NCBI GenBank assembly: GCA_954871525.1
Contig: OX940861.1
Location: 13,748,842-13,812,841 of the forward strand
Direction of reading: 5' to 3'
Origin: Parietaria judaica
Taxonomy: Eukaryota > Streptophyta > Magnoliopsida > Rosales > Urticaceae
DNA: 64,000 nucleotides
Positions 32,928 through 45,852 of this stretch are shown here, in pieces (positions within the stretch are counted from its first letter, which is position 1; every line of letters begins with the position of its first letter). Below the pieces are notes generated by a model that was given only the letters and a program-made list of their open reading frames with translations, ran no database searches and was not told the origin of the DNA. A program made the translations under genes and the position numbers.

Positions 32928-34563
32928 CAAAATCTCTTGAGGTTTGACATGGCATATTGAGATGAGATGAGGTGCATTTACATTTTCTATTTTTTCAGAG
33001 TTTTGAATTATTTAAACGGAAAATTGTGTCTCATTCAAAGCAACGAGTTAATTTAGTCTTAATTGAGTTATTAATTAAATGATTTTTTTTGAAGTAATAG
33101 TTATCACAATCGTCACCTTTATCAGAGAAATTATACATAGTGGCTTTTCATTTCTATCATTTATCAATAATCACAATGATAGACTTAATTCAATTATCCT
33201 ATTAATTATTTTGAAATACAAAAAATCTCCACACTAATTTTGAGAAACAATATGGACGTATTGTAACAGTCATGGATTTATATATAAACAGCGAGGAGAA
33301 TCGTTTCGGAAAATTGTCTCGCACTCATGGATAAATATATATACAATCTGTATAGCGACATAGATAGCAACGTTCATGGTGATCATGAATATTTATCGTG
33401 CAATATTTATGGTTAGTTTTTTTTTCTTCCTCATTTGCATTTTCTTATCGTTCTTTTTACCGTCAGTTTGAATGCATATTCTGATGTTTTTGGATATATT
33501 TGGAATGACAATTGATCATACACAAGCAGTCACATTTTCATCACGACAAAGAAATCCATTAAAACTGTGGAAATTATGACATATTTCTGAGACTAATTTC
33601 GGGTTTCAAAATAGCTCCTCTCAATACCATTGTATGGGTTCTGAAATTTACTTCTCTCAAAATCTTGCATTAGGTAACGGCAAGGTTGAAGGAGTTGGTT
33701 TATCGCTCTACAGTTAAGCTCGGATATCTTCTCATGCACGCCTTTTGAAGATTTTTTTTTGTTTCCATGCTTTGGAACAAATAATTTACAGCCAATCCTA
33801 TTCCAAAGCATTTTAGAGATTTGTTGTTTATGCTACAGTTTAGGTCATAAGAATTGCATCTGAATTTTGGTACAATTGGATTAGAGTTTAGAAGTTGTGA
33901 CGATCGAGTTTTCCCATATTCCTCTGAAGTTCCAACAATATTTTTCATGGTACGTAGTACGTACTAAGATTTTTTTGCAATATATTTTTTCCTGTAAATA
34001 ATAGCATCAATCGTTACCTTATTAAATATAATTTAAAGCAAAAACTAAAAGTGAGTTAACAATTATATTGTAGTTTAGTCTATAAGAATCTGAAGAAAAA
34101 AAATTATATTAAAGTGAGTAAAAAGTCATATTGTAGCTTAGTCTACAAGAATTTGTAGTAATTTGCATTTTGAAATAATATCTTATTAGAGCTTATAATA
34201 GCAAAATAGACTAAGCCTCCTAAGATAATATCTAACTTAAATAATATCGGGTAACGGGCTGAAAGTTTGCTTCTCTTAATTTTTTTTACCATATAGTTAT
34301 GTGTTTCTTAATCTTTTGATTTAATTTGTCAATATCTCAGGATTTGTATTGTCGAGGAACTTTGTTTACTTAGTTCGTATCTCTTGGATTTTCCCTTGGA
34401 CAAAGATGAAACGGGAAAATGAGACATGTCCTGTTTAGTTCATCTTCTTATTCGCCTTGACACAATTTTGATTTTTGTTTCATTTGGATTTTAGATATTG
34501 TACAGGTGTAGTTTTTTTTTAATTTATTTAATTGCTTTATATAAAATGTTGATCGGTTAGATG
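32682..34563. other. Intergenic, no gene seen
   Basis: AT-rich. Includes a pure TA microsatellite (about 32870-32926). Short minus-strand frames at 33593-33948 have no recognisable domain and are judged chance. Confidence 0.55.
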
Positions 34564-37500
34564 TGTTGGACATGTGTATCCTTAAACAAGATATTTTATC
34601 CATTTGTAAAAGATTATGACAACTCGTTGAATAAAGATGATGCTTATTATGATAATCTTATTATAGTTTCTGGTAGAGTAAAATAGAATGTTTGATCCTT
34701 AGTTCATAAAGGATGTAATTATGTATTATTATCACAACAGAATCAATATGGGGAAGAATTAATAATCATAATAAATGAACTTAAAATGTCCGTGACCTGA
34801 TTAACTAGGTCGGAGCCCATTAATCGTATAAGGTCATTAATGTGACTAAGTGACAATCCTATTCTAGATTTTGTGTGTGTCACACTCACTAGAAGTGCAT
34901 TAAGTATGAAGTGTCTTCATACTGGACTGGACCTGACTTAATCTCCGGAAGTTATCATATAAGACCGTCACTGATAATTTGGAGTTGAGTCACTAGTAGA
35001 TGATCAAATGAATATTCGATCTAAGTCCTGAGTGATCGTGAGTCCGAGCTGCTGGCTTGATTGTTCTTTGATTTAACTGTTAAAGAACACAATATATTAC
35101 CGTTGTTCCCAACACATTATTTTGGGACCATGATAGTCAGTAGTAAGAGTATCTTGGTCATAGACATGGGTGTTGATGTCGGATTTCGTCAAATCCATCC
35201 TCAACACAACTCGTGTCGTTTTTTCCCTAAAACGACGTGAGATGAGGGCGGGGAAGTTCGTTGACCGATGGTCAACGAAGGAACATCCTCGAGGAGGTTT
35301 AACCCGCGACGAAGTCTGACTAGGGCAAAGGTAAACCGCGACGAAGTGTCCCATCACGCCTCGACGAGGGGCGTCGACGACGAGGTGTGCAGAGCCGCAT
35401 GACCATTGACGAGACGTGCAGTTAATGATGTCCACCTACCCATTCGACGAGCAGAGCCGAATGACCATTGACGAGATGTGCATTTAATGTTGCCCAGCTC
35501 TCTTCAGAGTCATGATGATTACTTTGATTGTCGGTAGTGAGAAGTGAGAGGTACCCGTGCGCAACTTATGAATCAAAACCATAAGTGGGTTACTCATAAT
35601 ATTACTCACTGAGTCAAGGATGAAAATGCAATGAGGGGCATAACGGTAGAAACCGCCTGCTCGTGTGTGGATCATCAAGTGAAAGATCAATAACCTGAAT
35701 TTGATTGTATCAATGGAAACCCTGCTGTAATTAAGGGAATAATATATACTGTATCACTAAAGAGTGCAGCCTCGGGTTTATAGTGGAATAACACCGAGGT
35801 TTGGCGAACACCCCAGCAGTTCGTTGGAGCTCAAGTGATATGGGTCCATGGTCCCCAGGATAGCTCTGTAACGGATGATACGTACGTGATAAAAACATTT
35901 GAAATGTTTTAAGATCATTTGGAAAGACTCATAAAACTGAAGTCTGTGACAGACATCAGATAGTTTTATCAGTAGCGTGACAAAAGTACCATATCTTGGT
36001 AACCGAAATTAACTGACAAAAGAAAGTAGAATTTGGATTTTCTGTCAACATGAAAGTTGTTGGAAATTAAATTCTAAGCAACTTTTCTTTTGGAACCGAG
36101 TCGTTTCGACGTACGGTTTGTGATTTAGAGAATTTCTAAGTTTGTGATCGTTTCGGTAAACTATGAAATTAAATCACATGTCACGAATTTAAATGATGGT
36201 GTGTCACCATGACATTTAAATGTGTGATATTGAGATCAGAGAATATTAATATAATTTAATTATTTGAAATTAATTATTAATATATTATTAATAATTAATC
36301 AATAATTAATAGATTTATATTAATATGTAAATAATATATTTTTATATATATTATAAGTGTAGAAATCGAATTGGGCCTTGGAATGTGGAACCATACACAT
36401 TCGAATGGATAGACTTTGGTCTTTCGATAATTGCGGCAAAAGTACCAAATGTTTTGGTATTTGTGAAAAACCCTAAAATCAATTTAATCCATTGGATCGG
36501 TTATGAATTAATATCAACCGTTGGATTAGGATATTGATGAATTCGAAATTAATAACTTGGTGACCAATTTTTGATTTTCGAATTTGATTAATTAATTATA
36601 TCCGTTAGATCGGTCTAAGATTTAATCTTTACCGTCGGATTAGAAATTACTTAATTATATATATTTATATTATTTTTCGAATTATAGTTTTTGGATAAAT
36701 TCGAATTTGATCCTAAACTAAATCTTTTAATATTTGATTTTATCCTAAACTAATTTGATCCATTAAATCGGTTTAAAGATTTATCTCAACCGTTTGATCT
36801 AGATAATATGAATTCGAATTTTAATATATATATATATAATTCAAATTTTATAAAGATAAGAAGATAAGATTGGATTTTTGATTTTATCCAAATCTTTTTT
36901 ATTTAATTAAATCTCTAATTAATTATATCCATTGGATTTAGATAAGATTAAATCCAGACCATTGGATTGAGATAATTAATTATATTTAATATATAGGATT
37001 CAAAATTAGGGATGAAATTTCTCTACTTCGGTTACAGTCTGAGCCTATAAATAGGAGGCTCATTCTACACATTTTTCACCCCTCTCCCCAGAGAAAAATT
37101 CGAACTCTCCCTCTTCCTAAAGATCTGCGAATTTTCTCTCTGGTCTCTCTTTCTGGTTCGGCTTAAGAGACTTAGTTCTCCGGAAGCTTAAAAAGAACCA
37201 TCAGTTTAAATTTTGCGACGGAGTCCTGCCGGCGAAGCCCACGCTTCAGTACGAGGATTCCAGGAGAATATCCCGGAAGATCACGGGAGTTTCCCTCAGC
37301 ACCGGTGGAGCCCTGCCCGATTCAGAACGCGCAGCCAGAAGTCGTCATTAGAGGTACGGCCTTATGCATTGGGTTAATAAATGCAACCATTTACTGCTTT
37401 CTAATTATTTCATATGACTAGATTATTAATAATGATTTATGAATATTAAATTACATAATATTTATCAGATCTTGTTATACGGTTATTATCTGATATCCGG

Positions 37501-37617
37501 ACCGTTGAACGGATAACAAGTTTTTCCGCTTTAAAATAATTTTTTAAATGTTACCAGGACGGTTCGGAGGTACAATTCGTGATAATTTACACGGAATCCG
37601 AGACGTGATTCCCAACA
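34564..37617 (+). repeat. 5-prime LTR of the large Copia element
   Basis: 3,054 bp, TGTTGGACATG to TTCCCAACA. Contains a truncated Tat-family LTR at 35171-35496. A TATA-like tata precedes aggaggctcattctacac at about 37040, a likely transcription start region shared by the other LTR (about 46860). Confidence 0.9.
35171..35496 (-). repeat. Truncated Tat-family LTR inside the Copia 5-prime LTR
   Basis: Starts TGTTGATGTCGGATTTCG after atggg and matches 42943-43268 of the complete copy in the 3-prime LTR. It then stops at tgccca and joins directly to the Copia LTR word gctctcttcagag. The rest of the insertion and its right target copy are gone, probably by a deletion at a 2-bp microhomology. Confidence 0.85.
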
Positions 37618-37632
37618 ATTGGTATCAGAGCC
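37618..37632 (+). other. Primer-binding site, initiator-Met tRNA type
   Basis: attggtatcagagcc directly after the LTR end CCCAACA, the typical Copia site. Confidence 0.9.
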
Positions 37633-39474
37633 ATGGTTCAAGGATAAATAATTACGTAATTTAATTGAACGGTTTACGAACGAATTATTTGATGAATTAA
37701 ATTAATTATTTAAAATTGAAATTTTGAATTTCTAGATATTTTAAATATTAATTTAAAATAAGAAAATTACCCGACCCGAAAACTCGAACAGGGTAATGGG
37801 CCGGGCTGCCAAAAACACCCCAACCCATGGGTTAGGGTTCGCTCGCAGAGAACCCAGTGGGAGGCAGGGCTGGTTACCCAGCCCGTGGGCCTTATGCCCA
37901 GCCCGCAGGGGGCGTGCAAGGGCTGCTGCCAGCAGCCCGTGGGCCTGCCATGGGCCTGGCCCAAAGCCCTGCTCGGGTGAGCTGCGGGTGCTGCCTGGCA
38001 GCGAACCGGGCGTTGTGCCCTTGCCCGAGTGATCGGCCCAGTCCAATTCGTAAAGGCTGAGCACGTGCACTGATCCGAGCACACGTGGGCCCGGGTTTTA
38101 ACCCGGTTAGCCCACGTGTAATTTTTAAATCGGATTATTAGTTATTTTAAATGAAGTAAAATACTTATGAATTAAAAATTAATTATGTTTGATTAATTAA
38201 TTTAAATTAAAATATGGATGTTATTTCCGGATAAAAAACATTGTCTTATTTTAATAATTCATAAAAATTACATATGGATGTTATTTACTAATTAAATAAC
38301 ATTGTCTTATTTAATGAATTAAAATATGTATAATAATATTTGAATAATAATATCATTGTCTTATTTTAATATTTCATAAATAATTATTAACGGGCATTAA
38401 AATGTTTAATGATAATTCTTAGAGAATAAGAATCATTAACATAAGATTATAAATATTCATCATAGATATAATTTGTTACAACCTATTTTCATAACCCTCA
38501 AACATAGTGTCTATGTTTAGATCATTATTAATATGTCTATATAGGATAGATATAAATAATAAAGAGTAAATGTAAAAATGTTTATTATAAGTCGGAAAAA
38601 TTTCAACCGTACAATCTTGCCTAAGGAAGAGGGAATCAAAAGTGGGGCTGGTTCACCATCAACTTCTGAGTGACCGGTTAGGACCCCTCCCATCGACCTG
38701 GAGAGTGTACGGATTGATCTATCACTACCGACGAAATAATAAACATATATCATGGGCTTATTTAAAATTACGTGTTGTAATAAATAAAGTCAAAATATAA
38801 ACTTTTAATGTGTCATTAATAGACAGTTTATATAATAAGTTTTTATAATTTATAAATTAAAAACGTTATTTCCTAAAAACAATGGCAAGTATAGAATAAA
38901 ACAAAGGTCTCCATTATTACTGTCACAACGTCTGCTGACCACACCGCCTCGAGTCACCCTAGTGTGTCCATTCCCCAAGGAAGGTGTGCTTGTGGAAGGT
39001 TTGACACCGTGATAGTTCCAAAAGAATATGAGGACGGAGGAATCTTGGAAATGGACCGCGAGTCACCCTAGTGTGACCATTCCCCAAGGACGACGTTTCC
39101 AAGAGGATCCCGAGAACCGAAAATAATAGGTTAAGCTTGCACGAAAGTTGGTGCTTCCCGACCGTGTATGGTGATAGTTAATAATCATAGAGAACTTTGG
39201 TGGTTCTTGTTATAAATATTAATTAAGTTTATGACTAAAACTTAGTTTAACCAAACTACACGGTTGATACCGCGAGTCACCCTAGAGTGACCATGCCACT
39301 AAGGACGGCAACGACGTGTACAGTCGGTTAAATTATCACGAAATAGTTAAAGAGTTTATTTAACGTTTTCCCAGAACATGTTTACATCATGTAACAATTT
39401 CAAACAAAATATTTTTCAAAAACATTCTACTTATAATAAAGTTTAATAAGTTTCTTTTTCAATGCCAGTTAAAA
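37633..39474 (+). other. Copia internal leader without recognisable gag
   Basis: Where gag should be, there is a GC-rich, G/C-repetitive stretch (37790-38100, cagcccgtgggcc words), a diverged tandem repeat (38210-38380, atggatgttattt and acattgtcttattt words) and three copies of a cgagtcaccctag segment (38950, 39059, 39273). Reading frames in the GC-rich part overlap on both strands and show no domain. A splice-acceptor-like ttctttttcaatgccag ends at about 39468, just before the gene at 39475. Confidence 0.5.
38950..39310 (+). repeat. Triplicated 'cgagtcaccctag' segment
   Basis: cgagtcaccctagtgtg(t/a)cc followed by attccccaagga at 38950 and 39059, and a diverged copy cgagtcaccctagagtgacc at 39273. 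Copies are 109 and 214 bp apart. All copies are in the same orientation. Confidence 0.8.
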
Positions 39475-40261
39475 ATGTCTAAAGTTATTAATGTCATGGA
39501 TGATGAACAAGATTCCGTCAACTCTGGTCCTCCATCTGAGTTTGAGCTACCGATATTTGAAGAAGGCACTGCTTGGTTCAAGTCTGATAATGAATATGAG
39601 TTGCTCAGTTTCTTATTAGATCAGTATCCAAACAAGAGTCAATCCTTCAAAGATTCGGTACTCAAAGCCTCGATGGGTGAAATTGAGAGACTAATGAAAA
39701 AGGTGAACAAAGTAACGGCTCATGTCACTCAAGCAATGGCAAAAGATAACAAACGAAAGACTGAATCGAAAGCTGAACCCGGAAGAAACGAAAGAAAAGT
39801 TGGTTTATCTACAATGTGCTTCCTATGTGGAACAAGGAAGAGAGTGTCAGGTCAGTTGCGATGCAGACTGCACATCAGTTCACAAAAGTGTAAAACCTTT
39901 TCTGAATTCTACATTAGTTTTTTTATTGGAGAGATTCAAATCTCAGATCCATAGATTAAAATTCTAAACATTGCAAACATTTTTCATTACAGAAGTTTCT
40001 TCTGCTAAGAAGAAAAACGGAAATGGAGCTTTATGCATTGAATGCTGGCTCAAACCAAGAGCAAATGGGCACACGATGTGCCGAGAACATCCGCGGGCTT
40101 GGAGAGGTAATGACTCTTCTGTTAACCCCGAAATTAGTTTTTTATTGGAGAGATTCAAATCTCAGATCCATAGATTAAAATACAAACGGTTGTTCATTTT
40201 CTTTTCAGGATTCAGCAGGAGCTCTGTCGATGAGAACTCAGCAGAGAACGAAAGCGGCTAG
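39475..40261 (+). CDS. Unrecognised spliced gene with two Cx2Cx11Cx2H modules, inside the Copia element
   Basis: Best model: exons 39475-39850, 39993-40106 and 40209-40261, 180 aa. Donors are gtcagt (39851) and gtaatg (40107), acceptors end at 39992 and 40208, all phase 1. The N-terminus is acidic (VMDDEQDSV, FELPIFEEG), then helical and Lys-rich. Two modules have identical spacing: CFLCGTRKRVSGQLRCRLH (exon 1 and its 3-prime extension) and CIECWLKPRANGHTMCREH (exon 2), a plausible zinc ligand set. Both modules are followed by introns with the same text (ttattggagagattcaaatc), so an exon-intron unit was duplicated. Using the donor equivalent to that of module 2 (39890) would create a TAA at the junction; the strong upstream donor avoids it but cuts off the C-x2-H half of module 1. 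No known family recognised; it could be a captured host gene or a Copia accessory gene. Confidence 0.45.
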
Positions 40262-40702
40262 TACTCGAGTGTCTCGAACAAGGAAGCATGGTTTAAGTTT
40301 ACATTCGATTTAAGTTTATTGTTATCATTAATTTTGCATTGTTAAAAACCTCGATTTATTGGATATTGATTGCATGGAATAATTCTTTATCAATAAAGGT
40401 CTTATTTTTGAATTATTTTTCAATATCTAGATAAATATAGTGACAGTTACTTTTCTATCTATAGTCTCTAATTGCTCTAAATGATTTAAATAAATCAAAG
40501 GTCATTTTTAATCATGATGGTTAATAGAGAATGAAATTAGAGAAATTATTCACAAAAGAGATTTTGTGACAATGTCACAACGCCGACAACAGTGCCTGTT
40601 GTCTAAAAGAGTGCGGAAACCACGGTCCCAAATCAGAACCAATGGGTACTCAGACGTAGTGGGAGGTTCAAAAGACCTTTTGAGCGCTACGAGCACACCC
40701 AG

Positions 40703-42320
40703 TTGGAATTTCACCTAGCTGTTACAAACACCAGTGTTGAAGATCTTATAGGCTATGAGCAAGCTATGATGGATCGTGATAAGGGAGAATGGCAGGAAGC
40801 CATGAACCAAGAAATAGAATCAATGGATTCTAATGAAGTCTGGGAACTTGTAGACTTACCGGATGGCTTCAAAACCATTGGTTGTAAGTGGGTATACAAG
40901 CGAAAGAGAGGAGTGGACGGGAAGGTTGAAACCTTCAAGGCTAGACTAGTGGCTAAGGGTTTTACCCAGAGGGAAGGTATTGATTTCGATGAGACCTTCG
41001 CTCCAGTCGCTAAGTATAAGTCCATCCGGATTCCCATGGCCATAGCCTGTAGTCTCAATTAAGAGATTTGGCAGATGGACGTCAAAACCGCCTTCCTGAA
41101 CGGGTACATTGACGAAAACATCGATATGGACCAACCAGAAGAGTTCGTGCAGAAGGGTCAAGAAGGGAAAGTTTGCAGACTACTCAAATCCATTTATGGA
41201 TTGAAGCAAGCTTCCAGATCCTGGAATCTAAGGTTTGATGAGACCATCAAAACCTATGGATTCATACAGAACATCACTGAGGCCTGCATATACAAACTCA
41301 ATTATGAAACCATAGAGATATTTCTTGTTCTATACGTCGACGATATTCTTCTCATTGGAAACAGTGTGAAGAGGCTATCGGACGTGAAAGCGTGGCTATC
41401 TACGCAATTCCAGATGAAGGACATGGGAGAAGCCAGCTATGTTCTTGGGATCCGTATATTTAGGGATCACAACAACTGGCTTCTAGCCTTATCGCAAGCA
41501 GCTTACATTGATAAGGTGCTTGATAGTTTTGCAATGGCAAACTCCAAGGGAGGTAATTTACCAAACAGACATGGAGTGTTCCTTAACAGGAAACAGTGCC
41601 CTAGTTCTCCGGAAGAGCAAGACGAAATGAGGCGAGTACCCTATGCTTCAGCAGTGGGAAGTCTGATGTACGTTATGCAGTGTACTAGGCCAGACATCTG
41701 TTACGCTGTGGGAATTGTTCGCAGATACCAATCCAACCCTGGTATGGCTCACTGGACTGCAGTGAAGAATATTCTCAAGTATCTTCGGAGAACGAGAGAC
41801 TATATGTTAGTGTTTTCAGGATCAGAACTGAATCCACTAGGTTACACTGATTCAGACTTTATGTCTGATAGAGACGCGAGAAAATCGACGTCGGGAGCAG
41901 TGTTCACCCTTGCTGGTAGAGCGATATTCTGGAGAAGCGTAAAGCAATCTTGTATCGCAGATTCCACAATGGAAGTTGAATACGTGGCAGCTTGTGAGGC
42001 AGCCAAAGAATCAGTTTGGCTCAAGAATTTATACATAGAGCTGGGAGTTGTTCCAGATGTAGATGGGCCCCAAACACTATACTATGACAACAGTGGTGCG
42101 GTGGCAAATTCTAAAGAGCCCAGAGACCATAACAAGGCGAAACATATAGAATGCAAATACCATCTCATAAGAGAAATAGTGCGTCGTGGCGATGTAAGGG
42201 TTGTGAAAATAGCTTCGGAAGACAATCTGGCTGATCCATTCACCAAGACGTGGCCATAGAAAATATTCAGGAGGCATCTGGAGAATATAGGTCTGAAAGA
42301 CATGGGTCATCTTCTTTAAG
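40703..42320 (+). pseudogene. Copia RT and RNase H region, disabled
   Basis: One frame with stops at 41060-41062 (TAA just before EIWQMDV) and at 42257-42259. RT motifs: GCKWVYKRKRGVDG, ARLVAKGFTQREGIDF, MDVKTAFLNGY, YGLKQASRSWN, LYVDDILLIGNS. RNase H motifs: YTDSDFMSD, ARKSTSGAVF, EVEYVAACEAA, KHIECKYHLIRE. The C-terminal GLKDMGHLL follows the second stop. The upstream protease and integrase are absent, so the frame begins within the RT lead-in. The text fits the Angela/Tork branch of Copia by eye. Confidence 0.92.
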
Positions 42321-42942
42321 TACAAGTGGGAGATTGTTGGGCATGTGTGTCCTTAAACAAGATATTTTATCCATTTGTAAAAGATTATGACAAGTCGTTG
42401 AATAAAGATGATGCTTATTATGATAATCTTATTATAGTTTCTGGTAGAGTAAAATAGAAGGTTTGATCCTTAGTTCATAAAGGATGCAATTACGTATTAT
42501 TATCACAACAGAATCAATATGAGGAAGAGTTAATAATCATAATAAATGAACTTAAAATGTCTGTGACCTGATTAACTAGGTGGGAGCCCATTAATCGTAT
42601 AAGGTCATTAATGTGACTAAGTGACAATCCTATTCTAGATTTTGTGTGTGTCACATTCACTAGAAGTGCATTAAGTATGAAGTGTCTTCATACTGGACTG
42701 GACCTGACTTAATCTCCGGAAGTTATCATGTAAGACCGTCACTGATAATTTGGAGTTGAGTCACTAGTAGATGATCAAATGGATATTCGATCTAAGTCCT
42801 GAGTGATCTTGAGTCCGAGCTGCTGGCTTGATTGTTCTTTGATTTAACTGTTAAAGAACACAATATATTACCGTTGTTCCCAACACTATTATTTTGGGAC
42901 CATGATAGTCAGTAGTAAGGGTAGCTTGGTCATAGACATGGG

Positions 42943-43789
42943 TGTTGATGTCGGATTTCGTCAAATCCATCCTCAATACAACTCGTGTCGTTTTTTCCCT
43001 AAAACGACGTGAGATGAGGGCGGGGAAGTTCGTTGACCGATGGTCAACGAAGGAACATCCTCGAGGAGGTTTAACCCGCGACGAAGTCTGACTAGGGCAA
43101 AGATAAACCGCGACGAAGTGTCCCATTACGCCTCGACGAGGGGCGTCGACGACGAGGTGTGCAGAGCCGAATGACCATTGACGAGACGTGCAGTTAATGA
43201 TGTCCACCTACCCATTCGACGAGCAGAGCCGAATGACCATTGACGAGATGTGCATTTAATGTTGCCCACCTACCCACTCTGGCCAACTACCCTGATATGA
43301 TGCAGAGCATGGGTGAACCAGGCTTTTCCTCAAATCACTCCTAGAGAAGCTAGTGATTGGAGGTGACAGAGGGACATGGAAAAAAGGAGAAGAAAGGAAA
43401 CCCTGGTGATATTGAAGAAAGGCTGGCAAAGTCCTCAGCCTATAAATACTATGAGAAACCTCATTGAGAAAGGGGGGATGACAAGGAGAAACTCTGCACG
43501 GAAGAGATGAGTTTCTAGAGAGAGAAACTAGTTTTTAGAGAGAGAAACTCCAGAAAAAGAGAGATTTCTTTGTATTTTTGAGTACCGATCTATTGTAATC
43601 CGATTATATTGAGATTAGAGAGCGCCATCGTATATTTGTTCATCATGCTCCGAGTGTCCAGCTAATAAATGGGAGAAACCGAGTCTTTTCGGGAATATAA
43701 TAAATCAGGAATATTCGTGTTCATATTATTATTGTGTTCTTTTGATTATTCTTGTGACTGGAAAATGGTGGTGAAAATCGCCCTCTACA
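42943..43789 (-). mobile_element. Tat-family solo LTR nested in the Copia LTR
   Basis: 847 bp, TGTTGATGTC to CCTCTACA, with a perfect 5-bp duplication atggg (42938-42942, 43790-43794). Read on the plus strand it matches the reverse complement of the 9214 element's LTR at both ends (ggatttcgtcaaatccatcc; gtgactggaaaatggtgg), so it is the same family. No internal region remains. Confidence 0.92.
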
Positions 43790-45627
43790 ATGGGCATCAC
43801 ACAGCTCTCTTCAAAGTCATGATGATTCCCTTGATTGTTGGTGGTGAAAAGTGACAGGTACCCGTGCGCAACTTATGAATCGAAACCATAAGTTGGTTAA
43901 TCATAATATTACTGACCGAGTCAATGATGAAAATGCAATGAGGGGCATAACGGTAGAAACCGCCTGCTCGTGTGTGGATCATCAAGTGAAAGATCAATAA
44001 CCCGAATTTGATTGTATCAATGGACACCCTGCTGTAATTAAGGGAATAATATATGCTGTATCACTAAAGAGTGCAGCTTCGGGTTTATAGTGGAATAACA
44101 CCGAGGTTTGACGAACACCCTAGTAGTTCGTTGGAGCTTAACTGATATGGGTCCATGGTCCCTAGGATAGCTCCGTAACAGATGATACGTACGTGATAAA
44201 AACATTTGAAATATTTTTAAGATCATTTGGCAAGACTCATAAAACTGAAGTCTGTGACAGACATCAGATAGTTTTATCAGTACCGTGGCAAAAGTACCAT
44301 ATCTTGGTAACCGAAATTAACTGACAAAAGAAAGTAGAATTTTGATTTTCTGTCAACATGAAAGTTGTTGGAAATTAAATTCTAAGCAACTTTTCTTTTG
44401 GAACCGAGTCGTTTCGAAGTACGGTTTGTGATTTAGAGAATTTCTAAGTTTGTGATCGTTTCGGTAAACTATGAAATTAAATCACATGTCACGAATTTAA
44501 ATGATGGTGTGTCACCATGACATTTAAATGTGTGATATTGGGATCAGAGAATATTAATATAATTTAATTATTCGAATTTAATTATTAATATATTATTAAT
44601 AATTAATCAATAATTAATAGATTTATATTAATATGTAAATAATATATTTTTATATATATTATAAGTGTATAAATCGAATTGGGCCTTGGAATGTGGAACC
44701 ATACACATTCGAATGGATAGACTTTGGTCTTTCTATAATTGCGGCAAAAGTACCAAATGTTTTGGTATTTGTGAAAAACCCTAAAATCAATTTAATCCAT
44801 TGGATCGGTTATGAATTAATATCAACCGATGGATTAGGATATTGATGAATTCGAAATTAATAACTTGGTGACCAATTTTTGATTTTCGAATTTGATTAAT
44901 TAATTATATCCGTTAGATCGGTCTAAGATTTAATCTTTACCGTCGGATTAGAAATTTATGAATTATACATATTTATATTATTTTTTGAATTATAGTTTTT
45001 GGATAAATTCGAATTTGTTTTTATTAAATCTTTTAATATTTGATTTTATCCTAAACTAATTTGATCCATTAGATCGGTTTAAAGATTTATCTCAACCGTT
45101 GGATTTAGATAATATGAATTCGAATTTTAATATATATATATAATTCGAATTTTATAAAGATAAGAAGATAAGATTGGATTTTTGATTTTATCCAAATCTT
45201 TCTTATTTAATTAAATCCTTAATTAATTATATCCATTGGATTTAGATGAGATTAAATCCAGACCATTGGATTGAGATAATTAATTATAGGATAAATGAGG
45301 CAAATGCCAATTTGTAGCTCAAGGTTTAAATAAAATGCCCATTTCTAATTATGGAAATCATAACCACCAACAAATTGAAATATGGACTAAATTGCCCTTC
45401 TAATTTTTAAATCACATTTAATTATAATTCATTTTTTTAAATTAAAATAAAAAATAAAAATTTTCCAAAATGTAGCAAACTAAATAAATTAAAAACAAAT
45501 CTCCCCTATTAATTAGTATTATTTTCGATTAGCTCTAACAAATCACGTTTAATATTCCTTATTTTAACTATTAAAATCTAAAATTTATTTTCCTATTAAT
45601 CAATATTTATTTCAAATTTTTATATAT

Positions 45628-45852
45628 GAAACTTGGTCTTTGTTTGCTTAATTTTATGTAAACTTGTTTACGAAACTTGTTTTTCGTTTTGCCTCATTTT
45701 ATGTAAAAAAAATTTACGAAACTTGATTTTTGTTTTGCCTCATTTTATGTAAATATGTTTACGAAACTTGGTTTTCGTTTTGCCTCATTTTATGTAAATC
45801 TATTTACGAAACTTGGTTTTCGTTTTAACTCATTTTATGTAAATCTGTTTAC
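45628..45852. repeat. 45-bp tandem repeat, five copies
   Basis: Units of the form gaaacttggttttcgttt + tgcctcattttatgtaaa + nnngtttac, period about 45 bp, inside the MULE-like element. Confidence 0.85.

Noticed and set aside
33593..33948. Two overlapping minus-strand frames of 72 and 82 aa
   Set aside because: No domain, no splice logic, AT-rich surroundings.
37618..37632. tRNA-like sequence
   Set aside because: Only the short complement of initiator tRNA used as primer-binding site, not a tRNA gene.
37753..38084. Frames of 67-109 aa on both strands in the GC-rich Copia leader
   Set aside because: They overlap on both strands, follow base composition, and show no domain.
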